Positions 36,680 to 46,133 of a stretch of 64,000 bases of DNA are shown piece after piece (the stretch's first letter is position 1; each line of letters starts with the position of its first letter). The stretch is from the NCBI RefSeq assembly GCF_022508225.1, contig NZ_JAETXJ010000003.1, positions 305,556 to 369,555 on the forward strand, given 5' to 3'. Source of the DNA: Desulfovibrio sp. UIB00 (GTDB taxonomy: Bacteria > Desulfobacterota > Desulfovibrionia > Desulfovibrionales > Desulfovibrionaceae). The notes under the pieces were generated by a model. The model had not been told where the DNA came from and ran no database searches. It worked only from the letters and a program-made list of their open reading frames with translations. The translations under genes were made by a program, and so were the position numbers.

Positions 36680-37549
36680 ATGAATAAACCAGCCTTTGTT
36701 ACGCACAAGCTGTCTGCCCATAACCGGGAACTGCGGCTCGAACTCTGGCCCAATCATGGGGCCGGGGTCATGCTGTTTTATCCTGGCACCATGCTGTCGC
36801 CCATTCAGTATCGGCCCATGATTGCCGCCTTGCAGCAAGCTGGCTTTGCCGTTGCCGCAGTGCATTTTACCGGGCACGGTCTGAACCGCCACAGCGTGAG
36901 CTTCAGCTTTGACGACCTGCGGCAAAACTGCCTGGACGCCGAGGCATGGCTGCGTGGTGCAGGCCATGCCCACATTGCGGTGTGCGGGCACAGCCAAGGC
37001 GGCATACTCGCATTGGCGCACGCGGCTGCATCCCCCGGCCTTACAGCGGCATTTCCCATTACCGGGGTGCTGCCCCAGATGCGCGAAGCTGTCTATCTGA
37101 CACGCTTTGCCGGGCTGGCTGACCGCAGAGCGGATATTGAACGTATTTTCTGTAGGCTGGCACGCTGGCTGCCGTGGCTGCCCATGCCCTTGCAGGCCTA
37201 CCTTGATTCCTGGCGGATCATTTCCGGAGCGCGGCGAACTGTGAGCAACCGTCGCAAAACACGGCTGACATATCCCCTGAGTTTTCTGGCCAGCCTGTTT
37301 AGTACGCGTCTGCCCGAGAACCTGCAGTGCCCCCTGTATTTTTTCAGCGCTCGAAATGATGCCCTGTTTACGCCAGCTATTATTCGGACCACCTTTGACT
37401 GCCTCAAGGCACCGTCCAAAAAACTGGTCTGGCTGCCCGGCGGCGGGCATCTGGCCGCCATGAATCCCCCGCTGTGCCATTTTATGGCACGCACCGCAGC
37501 AGCGGCATGCGCGGGGCTTGGCCTGCCCCTGCACCTTGAGCGCATATAA
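36680..37549 (+). CDS. Alpha/beta hydrolase
   Basis: The 289-residue protein has an alpha/beta-hydrolase fold with the nucleophile elbow GHSQGG near residue 100, a likely Asp in SARNDALFTP and a catalytic His in PGGGHLAAM near the C-terminus. It has no signal peptide. The substrate is unknown; the GxSxGG elbow and lid region are lysophospholipase- or esterase-like. The ATG at 36680 (MNKPAFVTHK) is used because the in-frame start at 36620 overlaps the terminator region. It lies 21 bases before pth. Confidence 0.85.
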   Translation: MNKPAFVTHKLSAHNRELRLELWPNHGAGVMLFYPGTMLSPIQYRPMIAALQQAGFAVAAVHFTGHGLNRHSVSFSFDDLRQNCLDAEAWLRGAGHAHIAVCGHSQGGILALAHAAASPGLTAAFPITGVLPQMREAVYLTRFAGLADRRADIERIFCRLARWLPWLPMPLQAYLDSWRIISGARRTVSNRRKTRLTYPLSFLASLFSTRLPENLQCPLYFFSARNDALFTPAIIRTTFDCLKAPSKKLVWLPGGGHLAAMNPPLCHFMARTAAAACAGLGLPLHLERI

Positions 37550-37570
37550 ATCGCCTCTGGAGGCGTACTG

Positions 37571-38167
37571 ATGGACTATAAAGGCGTTATCGTAGGCCTG
37601 GGCAATCCCGGCGCCAAATACGACCACACACGTCATAATTGCGGCTTTGATTTTGTGAGCTATCTTGTGGAGCTTGCCGCCAGAGACGGCGAAGCGAGCC
37701 AACAAAACGGCGGCAAATTTTCTTGCGAATTGTGGCGCTTGCGCCTGCCAAAGCTTGGGGGCTTATGGCTTGCGGCCAAGCCGCAGACATTCATGAACCT
37801 CAGCGGCCAGTGCGTGCAGCCGCTGCTCGCCTGGCACAAACTCAAGCCGCATGATCTTGTTGTTGTACATGACGAACTGGACATCCCCGCCGGGGAACTT
37901 CGCTTCAAGCTTGGCGGGGGCAATGCCGGGCACAATGGGCTGAAATCCATCACAGAACTCTTGGGAACGCCAGATTTTTACCGCTTACGCATGGGCATTG
38001 GCCGGCCCCCTCACAAGGGTGACGTGACAAACTGGGTGCTGGGCCGACCGGAAGGCGAAGAGGCAAAAAACATTGAAGAATCGATGGAACTTGCCGCCGA
38101 TACATTGTTTGCCTTTGCCGATAAAGGGCTCGACAGTGCTGTTCGTGCTGCGCGAAAGGCATCCTGA
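37571..38167 (+). CDS. pth: Peptidyl-tRNA hydrolase
   Basis: The 198-residue enzyme frees tRNA from prematurely released peptidyl-tRNA. The first signature (GLGNPGAKYDHTRHNCGFD, with catalytic His in RHN) and the second (GGGNAGHNGLKSI) are clear, with VVHDELDIPAGELRFK between. The length is normal. Confidence 0.97.
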   Translation: MDYKGVIVGLGNPGAKYDHTRHNCGFDFVSYLVELAARDGEASQQNGGKFSCELWRLRLPKLGGLWLAAKPQTFMNLSGQCVQPLLAWHKLKPHDLVVVHDELDIPAGELRFKLGGGNAGHNGLKSITELLGTPDFYRLRMGIGRPPHKGDVTNWVLGRPEGEEAKNIEESMELAADTLFAFADKGLDSAVRAARKAS

Positions 38168-38474
38168 GCGGTACCGTGCAGTGCTGCCTTTTGATAATGG
38201 CTTTCTGTAACCGCCGGTTTTGCAATCAATTTGCATGGGGCCAATGCTGTAAACACGCTGCAACAGTATCTGCGCACCGCCTTGCTGGCCCGGTCAAATG
38301 CCCATTGCCCCAAATATGAGCAAAATACTTTTTCAACTGGACTCCTGCTCATTCTTGGACTAGGATATTTGAAGAGTCGGTTTCCGACCCTTCAATACTT
38401 CATTTAATTCGCGACTTCCAGCTATCGCTCCAGGTCTCGTTTATTTGCGCCTTTTGGGGCGTTTTGGTGGCATC
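38168..38474. other. Intergenic region between pth and the CarD-like gene
   Basis: A hairpin at 38370-38394 (11-bp stem with one mismatch, TTT loop) may end the pth transcript or mark the start of the next. No gene or riboswitch is recognised in the remainder. Confidence 0.5.
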
Positions 38475-38990
38475 ATGTTCACTCCGGACGATCTCGTTGT
38501 ATATCCTGCCCAAGGTGTGGGCCAAATAGAACGCATAGACAGCAAAACCGTTGGGGGGCTTGTCTGTGAGCTCTATATTGTGCGCATCCGGGCAAACAAC
38601 GTCACGCTGATGGTTCCGGTGAATAATGCCGCGCATGTGGGCCTGCGCACCCTCACGCCCAAGGATGAAGCCTCCACGATTCTTGAATCGCTTCGCAATG
38701 ATTCGGGCAAGGTTGTGTACACGGGCCAGAACTGGAACCGCCGCTTCCGCGAATACTCCGAGCGGCTCAAAAGCCCCAGCCTTGCTATTGTGGCCGAAGT
38801 GCTGCGCGAGCTGTTGCTTATTGGGCGCAGCAAGGAGCTTTCTTTTGGCGAACGGCGGCTTCAGGAGCAGGCCATGGGCCTTGTGACCGGAGAACTGTCA
38901 GAAGTTCTGGAAATCGCAGAAGACAAGGTGCGCGACGAACTGCTTGAAATTTATGCCCCCCCGCCAGCCCCTGAAGAAACCGCCAGCTAG
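38475..38990 (+). CDS. CarD/CdnL-family transcription regulator
   Basis: The 171-residue protein has an N-terminal Tudor-like RNA-polymerase-interaction domain (MFTPDDLVVYPAQGVGQIERI, then CELYIVRI and VPVNNAAHVGLRTL) and a helical C-terminal domain (about 70-160). CarD/CdnL proteins bind the RNAP beta subunit and stabilise open complexes, mostly at rRNA and housekeeping promoters. The ATG at 38475 follows GGTGG; the in-frame TTG at 38445 is unlikely. It lies before rho. Confidence 0.92.
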   Translation: MFTPDDLVVYPAQGVGQIERIDSKTVGGLVCELYIVRIRANNVTLMVPVNNAAHVGLRTLTPKDEASTILESLRNDSGKVVYTGQNWNRRFREYSERLKSPSLAIVAEVLRELLLIGRSKELSFGERRLQEQAMGLVTGELSEVLEIAEDKVRDELLEIYAPPPAPEETAS

Positions 38991-39173
38991 CCCGCTCACC
39001 CCCAGACCGATTTTTTTGTGAACAGCGACGTATTTTTTCCTTGCCATTACAGAAAAGATGGGCTAATCGCATTTTCACACATCTTTTTTGTTCCCAATAT
39101 CATCCGCCTACCACGCTACAATATGCAAATGTTGTAAGCGTTACCCTGTGTCTTATCAAAATATCGGACTGTT

Positions 39174-40469
39174 ATGCGCAAAAAGAAAGCTACTTCCACA
39201 CTGTTGACCGACAGCGCCTTGAGCCTCACGGATCTGAAGACGCGTAGCATGCAGGAACTCATGGAGCTGGCTGAGCAGTATGAAATTGAAAATGCCAGTT
39301 CCATGCGTAAGCAGGAACTCATTTTCGCTCTGCTTTCCACCTGTGCTTCACAAAACGGCGCCATTTACGGTGATGGCGTGCTTGAAATTCTGCCCGATGG
39401 CTTTGGCTTTTTGCGGTCGCCGCTGTGCAGCTATATGCCCGGCCCGGACGACATCTACGTGTCGCCCTCGCAGATCAGGCGGTTTTCTTTGCGCAAGGGA
39501 GACATAGTTTCCGGCCAGATCCGCCCCCCCAAAGAGGGCGAACGCTACTTTGCCCTTCTCAAGGTCACCGAGATCGGCTTTGAACCGCCGGAACACGCCA
39601 AGAACCTCGTTCTGTTTGACAACCTCACGCCAATCTATCCCGACCGCCAGCTCGTCATGGAAAATGGCGAGAAAAATCTTTCCAACCGCGTTATCGACAT
39701 CATGGCCCCCATTGGCTGCGGACAGCGCGGCCTTATCGTGGCCCCGCCGCGCACGGGTAAAACAATCCTGCTCCAGGCGCTGGCCAATGCCATTAATGCC
39801 AATAACCCCGATGTATACCTCATTGTGCTTTTGATTGACGAGCGCCCGGAAGAAGTTACCGACATGGAGCGCACAGTCAAAAAGGCCGAGGTTATCAGCT
39901 CCACCTTTGACGAACCGCCGCAGCGCCACGTGCAGGTGTGCGAGATGGTGCTTGAAAAAGCCAAGCGCCTTGTGGAACGCAAGCGCGATGTTGTCATCCT
40001 GCTGGACTCCATCACCCGTCTGGGGCGCGCGTATAACGCTGTAACCCCTTCTTCCGGCCGGGTGCTCTCCGGTGGTCTTGACGCCAACGCCCTACAACGG
40101 CCAAAACGCTTTTTTGGTGCGGCCCGCAATATTGAAGAAGGCGGCAGCCTCACCATAATTGCTACGGCGCTTATCGACACGGGTTCCCGCATGGATGAAG
40201 TTATCTTTGAAGAATTCAAAGGTACCGGCAACATGGAAATCTACCTCGACCGCCACCTTTCGGAAAAACGCGTTTTCCCCGCCATCGACATCAACCGCAC
40301 GGGCACCCGCAAGGAAGACCTGCTGCTGGCCGACGATGTGCTCAACCGCGTGTGGATTCTGCGCAAGATTCTTGCGCCCATGTCTTCCATCGACAGCATG
40401 GAATTTTTGCTGGACAAAATGCGCGCGACCAAATCCAACAAGGATTTCATGAACGCCATGGGCAAGTAA
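39174..40469 (+). CDS. rho: Transcription termination factor Rho
   Basis: The 431-residue hexameric RNA helicase ends Rho-dependent transcripts. It has an N-terminal Rho_N helix bundle ([21 protein letters not shown]), an RNA-binding OB fold ([14 protein letters not shown]) and the ATPase core with Walker A PPRTGKT and Walker [11 protein letters not shown]. The Q-loop and R-loop segments ([26 protein letters not shown]) match the family. No clear ribosome site precedes the ATG. Confidence 0.97.
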   Translation: MRKKKATSTLLTDSALSLTDLKTRSMQELMELAEQYEIENASSMRKQELIFALLSTCASQNGAIYGDGVLEILPDGFGFLRSPLCSYMPGPDDIYVSPSQIRRFSLRKGDIVSGQIRPPKEGERYFALLKVTEIGFEPPEHAKNLVLFDNLTPIYPDRQLVMENGEKNLSNRVIDIMAPIGCGQRGLIVAPPRTGKTILLQALANAINANNPDVYLIVLLIDERPEEVTDMERTVKKAEVISSTFDEPPQRHVQVCEMVLEKAKRLVERKRDVVILLDSITRLGRAYNAVTPSSGRVLSGGLDANALQRPKRFFGAARNIEEGGSLTIIATALIDTGSRMDEVIFEEFKGTGNMEIYLDRHLSEKRVFPAIDINRTGTRKEDLLLADDVLNRVWILRKILAPMSSIDSMEFLLDKMRATKSNKDFMNAMGK

Positions 40470-40517
40470 GGCCCCGGCAGCCAATCAAGGCAAATGGCCG
40501 CTCTGCGGCGCGTGCAT

Positions 40518-40541
40518 GGAGCCGGCAACCCGGTCGGCTCC
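40518..40541 (+). terminator. Hairpin after rho
   Basis: A 7-bp stem (40518-40524 with 40535-40541) is followed by AGGTTTCG. The T-run is poor. It may attenuate transcription into tatA. Confidence 0.4.
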
Positions 40542-40629
40542 AGGTTTCGCCTTGACCTTGGGTTTAGCAAGGCTTATCTTTTAGGGTGTAATTTGCATTA
40601 TTGCCCAACTCTCAACGGAGGCTCCCCGC

Positions 40630-40839
40630 ATGTTCGGCGTAAGCATGCCTGAATTATTGCTCTTACTTGTTGTGGTTCTGCTTGTTTTCGGGTCGAACAA
40701 ACTGCCGGAAATCGGCGGCGGGCTGGGTCGGGCAATCCGCAACTTTCGCCGCTCTTCAACCGAGCCGGATGAAATTGACATAACCCCCAAGGATAAAAAG
40801 CAGCCCACGTCTACTGACGATCCCAATCACAAGGCATAG
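40630..40839 (+). CDS. tatA: Twin-arginine translocase subunit TatA/E
   Basis: The 69-residue protein has one N-terminal membrane helix ([15 protein letters not shown]), the conserved [20 protein letters not shown] hinge and amphipathic helix, and a charged tail. It forms the pore of the Tat pathway that exports folded proteins, including many periplasmic redox enzymes in sulfate reducers. GGAGG precedes the start. tatB/tatC are not adjacent. Confidence 0.95.
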   Translation: MFGVSMPELLLLLVVVLLVFGSNKLPEIGGGLGRAIRNFRRSSTEPDEIDITPKDKKQPTSTDDPNHKA

Positions 40840-40868
40840 AACCGCCCGTCGAAACATAAGGATTTGTC

Positions 40869-41300
40869 ATGAAAACGGAACAGCTTTCAGTTTTTCTGGA
40901 AAACCGGGCCGGGCGTCTGGCCGAGGTTACGCATACACTGGCAGAGGCTGGCATCAACATTCGCGCGCTCTCTCTGGCCGATACTTCTGATTTCGGCATT
41001 TTGCGCATGATTGTATGCGACCATGATAAAGCCAAGGTTGTTTTGAAGGAAAAGGGATTCACCCTTGGCCGCACAAGCGTTGTGGCCGTGGAAGTTCCCG
41101 ATGTTCCCGGCGGCCTTGATTCCGTCCTTCAGACGGTTTCCAAGAACGGCATCAACGTGGAATACATGTACGCCTTTGTGCAGCGCGAAGCTGAAAGCGC
41201 CGTCATGATCTTCCGCTTTGACAAGGTCGATCAGGCCATTGAAGTGCTCAAGGCCCACGACTTTGTCATTATCCCGGCAGAGCGCCTCTGCGCCCGCTAG
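40869..41300 (+). CDS. Tandem ACT-domain protein
   Basis: The 143-residue protein consists of two ACT domains: residues 1-70 ([35 protein letters not shown]) and 71-143 ([27 protein letters not shown]). ACT domains bind amino acids and usually regulate metabolic enzymes. Related stand-alone proteins often sit beside phenylacetate-CoA ligase genes, but none is present here. Tandem terminators follow. Confidence 0.9.
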   Translation: MKTEQLSVFLENRAGRLAEVTHTLAEAGINIRALSLADTSDFGILRMIVCDHDKAKVVLKEKGFTLGRTSVVAVEVPDVPGGLDSVLQTVSKNGINVEYMYAFVQREAESAVMIFRFDKVDQAIEVLKAHDFVIIPAERLCAR

Positions 41301-41334
41301 GGCATTTACGCAGGCCACAGAATTTTCAAGCTGA

Positions 41335-41363
41335 AAGAGCCGCAGTAACCTGCGGCTCTTTTT
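41335..41363 (+). terminator. Rho-independent terminator after the ACT gene
   Basis: An 11-bp stem (41335-41345 with 41350-41360) has a TAAC loop and T-run at 41359-41363. Confidence 0.93.
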
Positions 41364-41390
41364 GTTCAAGCTCTTTGGCAGATTTTACGC

Positions 41391-41424
41391 AAAATGGCTT
41401 GTGGTTTCCACAAGCCATTTTTTT
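41391..41424. terminator. Second, bidirectional terminator between convergent genes
   Basis: A perfect 14-bp stem (41391-41404 with 41408-41421) has a 3-nt loop and T-run at 41418-41424 on the plus strand. It likely also ends the minus-strand operon whose last stop is at 41472. Confidence 0.88.
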
Positions 41425-41471
41425 GCGAATAACGTGCCCTTTGGGCGTCAATACCACGATTCTAACCGACC

Positions 41472-42845
41472 CTAGAACGACCAGGCAACTCCCAGCGAAA
41501 CAAGGGATTGGTCGTATCTGTACAGCGGGCTTTCTGAATTATTGTGGGTATACTGGTACGAAGTTTCAACAGACCAGGCATCGGTAATATGCCACGTAAG
41601 GGCCGCGCCGGTGCGCCATTTCTGATCAAGCCTGTTGGACGTTTCAAGGGCCGTTGCCGGGCCGTTGTACCAATCGTTTTCAAAGGAAACAAAGGGGGCA
41701 AGCTCAAAGCCCTTGGGCAGTTTGAGTGAAAGCCTGGCGCTGGCTTCCCATCCGGTGTAGCAGTAATCGGCCTTTTCAGGCGTATTGCCGCCCACATAAC
41801 TCAGCCCAACCATGATTTCATGGTTGCTCTCGCCAAAAAAACGCCGCACATACTGGCCTAGTGTCCAGTACGCGCCGTTGCGGTCGCCATCTCTGGAGTA
41901 TGCCCGCGAATCCAGGGTACCACGCGTAATGAGCTGCCATGACGGCGTGACCGCCCAAAGCCATGTGGCTTCCGGGCCGGATGCCGTGACATTCTGGTAC
42001 CACTGATAATCAAAAACTTCGCTCTTAAGGCGCAGATCAAACATGGTTGTAGGCGTGAGATGGCGAAGGCCCACAGCCGCCCTGCCCCATTCGGATGTGC
42101 GGCTGTGCACATCATCCAGCGAGGAATCTCCATTACCGCGCGCCATGCCCTGCGCATCGCCTACGATCCACCAAGGCGTATCCCGCTCGGACTTCCAGCC
42201 CACATCAAGGTTTGCCCCGAAATACGCGCCAAAGGTGCTTTTGGCTTCCGCATCCGGCAGGCTGACGCGCCACGTACCCAGATCCATGGTGGTGCTTGAA
42301 GGGCCAAATGTCGCGTTTGAGTCATACAACAGCCCAGTACGGAGTTTGCCGTGCACCTGCCAGTGATCGTAGCGCTTTTCAAGCGCATCCAGCAGTCGGT
42401 CATTATCAGCCTTGCTGATGTTGGGATTCAGCGACCGCATGGTTGCCATGGCTTGCTCCGCGCTTACGCGGTCTTCAAGCGCCATGTAGGCCTGCGCCAG
42501 TTCGCTATAGAGTACTGGTTCCGAAGGATACTTTTCCGTGAGGCGTTCATAGGCCATTACAGCCTGATTGTACCGCCCGCTGCGCATGGAGCTACGCGCC
42601 AGGTTAAGGTTGATTTCATCATCGTCCGGCGCTTCACGCAGCAGGCGCATGTACATATCATATGCGGAAGCATATTTGCCCTGCTGCATGAGGGCAGCGG
42701 CATCTGCCTTGGCGGATCCCACCGCCGTGCGCAGTGCAGGGGAATCATCCGCAGCGATGGCCGCACTGACCAGTAAAAGCATGCACAGGGGCACAAGCGC
42801 GAACCTACAGCAGAGCTGCAACGGGTGGAATGGATTACGTATCAT
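41472..42845 (-). CDS. TPR plus outer-membrane beta-barrel protein, Slam/DUF560-like
   Basis: The 457-residue precursor has a signal peptide (about 1-32), TPR-type helices (about 45-155, e.g. GKYASAYDMYMRLLREAPDD) and a C-terminal beta-barrel of about 290 residues rich in alternating aromatic strands and ending in Phe (SLGVAWSF). N-terminal TPR plus a 14-strand-type barrel is the architecture of Slam, the type XI secretion translocator that exports TbpB-like cargo. The similarity is judged by eye and is moderate. The ATG at 42845 follows AGGTGG; an upstream GTG is less likely. It is the last gene of a four-gene operon. Confidence 0.75.
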   Translation of the reverse strand: MIRNPFHPLQLCCRFALVPLCMLLLVSAAIAADDSPALRTAVGSAKADAAALMQQGKYASAYDMYMRLLREAPDDDEINLNLARSSMRSGRYNQAVMAYERLTEKYPSEPVLYSELAQAYMALEDRVSAEQAMATMRSLNPNISKADNDRLLDALEKRYDHWQVHGKLRTGLLYDSNATFGPSSTTMDLGTWRVSLPDAEAKSTFGAYFGANLDVGWKSERDTPWWIVGDAQGMARGNGDSSLDDVHSRTSEWGRAAVGLRHLTPTTMFDLRLKSEVFDYQWYQNVTASGPEATWLWAVTPSWQLITRGTLDSRAYSRDGDRNGAYWTLGQYVRRFFGESNHEIMVGLSYVGGNTPEKADYCYTGWEASARLSLKLPKGFELAPFVSFENDWYNGPATALETSNRLDQKWRTGAALTWHITDAWSVETSYQYTHNNSESPLYRYDQSLVSLGVAWSF

Positions 42846-42857
42846 TGTTTGTTCCAC

Positions 42858-43907
42858 CTATCGTTGTTTGCCAGAAAATGAACCAGATTCAAGAACTCCA
42901 TCAGTATTGCTGATCTGGTACCCACCAGCAACAGACAGCCCCGAGGAGGAGCGCGCGGCAGTTCCGTTCATGGAGCCTGTCACTCCATCAGCAGCAAATC
43001 CCCCCACATTCAGGCTTGAACCGCTGATGCTGCCCGTACCTCCAGTAAGCGCATTGGGAATGTCAGAGTTGCCAGACCGCATGACCCCGTTGCTCACACC
43101 GCCGTTTGTCAGATTAACCTGAAAGCTGAACGAGCCGGAGTACATATCACTTGTCAGCCCGCCAGATACGTTGGCGTTGCCCGTTTGCCGGAATCCCTCG
43201 CCCAGCCCCTGCGCTACAATAGGCGTCTGCGCCAGGCTCGTTGGCGTAATTGGGTTCCCCATTGCGGGGGAAGGCGGCGCCAGCTGCGCTGTTCCGCCAG
43301 AGGCGGGTCTGTTGGCTGCCACGCTTTCAGATACCAGGTTGTGGTCTGCTGGCGTCATGGGGGCAACCGTACCCTGCGGCAGGGTGATCTTGAAACCGGA
43401 CGGCACCCGCACACCGTTAACAAAAACCTCTTTGGAGGTATTGGCTACACATACGGTTGTGCCGGCGTTATCCACCTCAAGGGAAAGCATGGTGCCGCGA
43501 ATGCCAACGGTAGCATCCGGCGTAACCACAGAAAACCCGTCAGGATTCTTTTCCACAATTTTGCCCGTGATAAACCGGGCTATGCCCTGCCCCATTCTGG
43601 CCTTGAAGGCAGGATTCGCACCTTCTGCGACTACAGTTTCAAGGCTCAGTGACGTGTTGGAACCAAGCGACACTGTAGTGTCGTCGTCAAAAAGAATCTG
43701 CGCCCGGCCCGTGGCGTCTGTCGTCAGCGTATCCCGATCCCCGACCGGACTTTTCATGTCCAGCGGCACGGCCTGTCCATCCCTTTGGGCAGTAACGCCA
43801 GCCTTGAAGGAAATTACCTGTCCCACATCCTTGGCCGTGCATACGCCCCCAGCCAGCAAAGTTAGGCACAGGGCCAAAGCCCCGCGCCCCAGCATTGAAC
43901 GAATCAT
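42858..43907 (-). CDS. Secreted FecR-domain protein with TbpB-like C-terminal barrel
   Basis: The 349-residue precursor has a signal peptide (about 1-25; no good lipobox), a FecR domain (about 55-145, with the typical TPDATVGIRGT), a Pro/Thr-rich linker (200-240) and a Gly/Ser-rich beta domain (250-349). The last part (GSMNGTAA, VAGGYQI, GSFSGKQR) follows the pattern of the eight-stranded barrels in TbpB-like lipoproteins and hemophilins, which end in G-F-x-x-K-R. The start at 43907 follows GGGGGA; a GTG at 43919 is less likely. It abuts the barrel-protein gene, as cargo and translocator often do. Cargo role is inferred. Confidence 0.75.
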   Translation of the reverse strand: MIRSMLGRGALALCLTLLAGGVCTAKDVGQVISFKAGVTAQRDGQAVPLDMKSPVGDRDTLTTDATGRAQILFDDDTTVSLGSNTSLSLETVVAEGANPAFKARMGQGIARFITGKIVEKNPDGFSVVTPDATVGIRGTMLSLEVDNAGTTVCVANTSKEVFVNGVRVPSGFKITLPQGTVAPMTPADHNLVSESVAANRPASGGTAQLAPPSPAMGNPITPTSLAQTPIVAQGLGEGFRQTGNANVSGGLTSDMYSGSFSFQVNLTNGGVSNGVMRSGNSDIPNALTGGTGSISGSSLNVGGFAADGVTGSMNGTAARSSSGLSVAGGYQISNTDGVLESGSFSGKQR

Positions 43908-43934
43908 GTTTTCCCCCACAGCAACAGAATGTTT

Positions 43935-46133
43935 CTACTTGCCTTCCATTGTCCAGATGCCGTCCCACTGGGCAGGCGGATTCTGCGCAAGCATGAGCGA
44001 TCGCTCATGATACAGACCAAACAGACAAACGGCGGGATACCTTTTTGCCAGCGCGGCAAAACCAGCCGTCGCCTCGGCAAAATCCCCCTGTTCATACAGC
44101 GCGCGCGCCGCGCTCCATTGCGGCATGGACGCCTGAAAAATTGCATCCGCACCCGACCTCATGGGCCAGTAGATGCTTACAGGCTTCGTCTTGCCCTTGA
44201 CCCGCAGCATGTCAAGATGAACAAAGGCAAAGGCGTCCCCGCAGCCTTCTCTGGTATCCCCACTCACCACCACGGGCGCGCCATAGCGTTTACACAGCCC
44301 CTCAAGGCGCGAGGCAAGATTCACATTATCGCCTATGAGGGTGTAGTTGATAAGGTCTTCTGACCCCATGTTTCCCACATAGGCCTGCCCGGTGTGAATG
44401 CCCGCGCCCATGGCAAGACGTATTCCAAAGCTCGCCTCTATTTCGCCGTTCAGTGCCTCAAGCTGCTCCTGCATGCTCAATGCGGCGTCCACCGCCAGCG
44501 CGGGATGGCCAGGCACATCAAGGGGCGCGTTCCAGAAGGCCATGAGCGCATCACCGATGAACTTGTCCAGCGTTCCCTGCCGACTGCGCACAATGGCCGT
44601 CATGGGCGTAAAATAACGGTTCAGCAGTTGCACCACATCCTGCGGCGAAAGCGATTCAGAAAGGCTTGTAAAACCCCGAATATCCGTGAACAGGATGGAA
44701 AGCTCACGATTTTCACCCGCCAGCAGATCACCCTGCCGCCTGCTGATCCGTTTGACAACCTCCGGCGATACATAGCGCGAAAACGCACGGCGCAGAACGA
44801 TCTTCTGCTTTTCCTCCTGCCAGAAGCGCACGCTCAGCAGCAATCCGCCGCACAGCATTGTGGTGAGCAGACCATACAGGGGCGAAAGAAACAGACCGCC
44901 CATAAACAGCTGCCGTGAGGCCGCGACCGTAGCGCCCATCAACGCCAGCGAGGACGGCACATATACGCGCGGCCCGGCAAAGCCAAAGGCAAGCGTTGCC
45001 GCGCAGGTCATAAAGGCGATTATCAGCGCCTGCGCCCCCGGCCCCCAGGATGGCAACTGCACAAAATTTCCGCTGATCATGGCGTCTATGGCCGCCGCAT
45101 GCACCTCCACCCCCGGCATCACCCTGTCAAAGGGCGTTGCGCGGATGTCGGCCAGACCGGGTGCAGACGTGCCCACAAAGGCGATACAACCGTCAACATC
45201 AGCCCGCTTTGCACTGCCATCCAGCACCTTGGCGGCACTGATATACCGATAGGTATGCCGCCCCCCCTGAAAGGGAACCAGCATATAGCCTTCGCGCGAA
45301 ACCGGAATCTTGAACTCCCCCGCCGCCACGCTGAAAAGCCCGTCTGGCCCGGTATACAGCCGCAGGGCATCTGTCCCCAGCGCGCGCATGAGGGCCTGCA
45401 AGGCCAGCGAGGGATAAACTGCATCCCCAAGCTTGAGGAGAAGTGGTACCTGCCGCACAAGGCCATCCGCATCGGGCGATACATTCACAAAACCCACGGG
45501 GGCCTCTGCAAAAAGCTGCGGCAGGGGCAACACAGCACCACGGGCTGTCGGCAAATAGGCATCGAATGGGGGGGCATCCTTGCCGCCCCGCGCTATCATG
45601 GCCGGAGGCTGCGGCATGGGGCCGGAATACGGCTCGCCCGCATAGCGGGCAAATGCACCCAGCACCACAGGCGCGGCGCGCACTGAGGCGGCAAACAGCG
45701 TATCAAAATCCGCCAGAAAAGAAGGCAGGCCCACGATTTCGAGCGTTACGCCCCGCTCCAGATAAAGGCCCTCGCGTAGACGTGTCGGCGAGGTTCTGTC
45801 CGGCTCAGCAAACATGATATCCAGCCCGATGGATGCAGCGCCATTCTGCGCCAGTCTGTCCACCAGGTCGGCCACCAGATACCGGGGCCAGGGCCACTGC
45901 CCGTAACGGGCCAGAGATTCTTCGTCTATATCGACAACAAGAGGAACTGGAGAAGGCTCGCTTTGCCGCCGCAGGGGCAGCAGCGCATCGTAAATTCTCA
46001 GATCAAGGCGTTGCAGCGCCACTGGCTGCACCACATACAGCGCCAGCATGGCAAGGGCACCGCACAGCCCCACAAGGGCTGTGAAAATCCACGGCTGCCG
46101 CAGCAGCCGTTTCAGGGCATCGGCAATGTTCAT
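43935..46133 (-). CDS. CHASE2-domain class III adenylate/guanylate cyclase
   Basis: The 732-residue membrane protein has one N-terminal helix (about 17-39), an extracytoplasmic CHASE2 sensor (about 45-330, VVDIDEESLARYGQWPWPR), three closely spaced helices (about 340-425) and a cytoplasmic class III cyclase domain (about 470-650). Metal-binding Asp residues lie in FTDIRGFT and FIGDALMAFW. The last 70 residues look TPR-like. It likely makes cAMP on sensing an envelope signal; cGMP cannot be excluded. Its start overlaps the preceding stop by four bases (ATGA). Confidence 0.92.
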   Translation of the reverse strand: MNIADALKRLLRQPWIFTALVGLCGALAMLALYVVQPVALQRLDLRIYDALLPLRRQSEPSPVPLVVDIDEESLARYGQWPWPRYLVADLVDRLAQNGAASIGLDIMFAEPDRTSPTRLREGLYLERGVTLEIVGLPSFLADFDTLFAASVRAAPVVLGAFARYAGEPYSGPMPQPPAMIARGGKDAPPFDAYLPTARGAVLPLPQLFAEAPVGFVNVSPDADGLVRQVPLLLKLGDAVYPSLALQALMRALGTDALRLYTGPDGLFSVAAGEFKIPVSREGYMLVPFQGGRHTYRYISAAKVLDGSAKRADVDGCIAFVGTSAPGLADIRATPFDRVMPGVEVHAAAIDAMISGNFVQLPSWGPGAQALIIAFMTCAATLAFGFAGPRVYVPSSLALMGATVAASRQLFMGGLFLSPLYGLLTTMLCGGLLLSVRFWQEEKQKIVLRRAFSRYVSPEVVKRISRRQGDLLAGENRELSILFTDIRGFTSLSESLSPQDVVQLLNRYFTPMTAIVRSRQGTLDKFIGDALMAFWNAPLDVPGHPALAVDAALSMQEQLEALNGEIEASFGIRLAMGAGIHTGQAYVGNMGSEDLINYTLIGDNVNLASRLEGLCKRYGAPVVVSGDTREGCGDAFAFVHLDMLRVKGKTKPVSIYWPMRSGADAIFQASMPQWSAARALYEQGDFAEATAGFAALAKRYPAVCLFGLYHERSLMLAQNPPAQWDGIWTMEGK

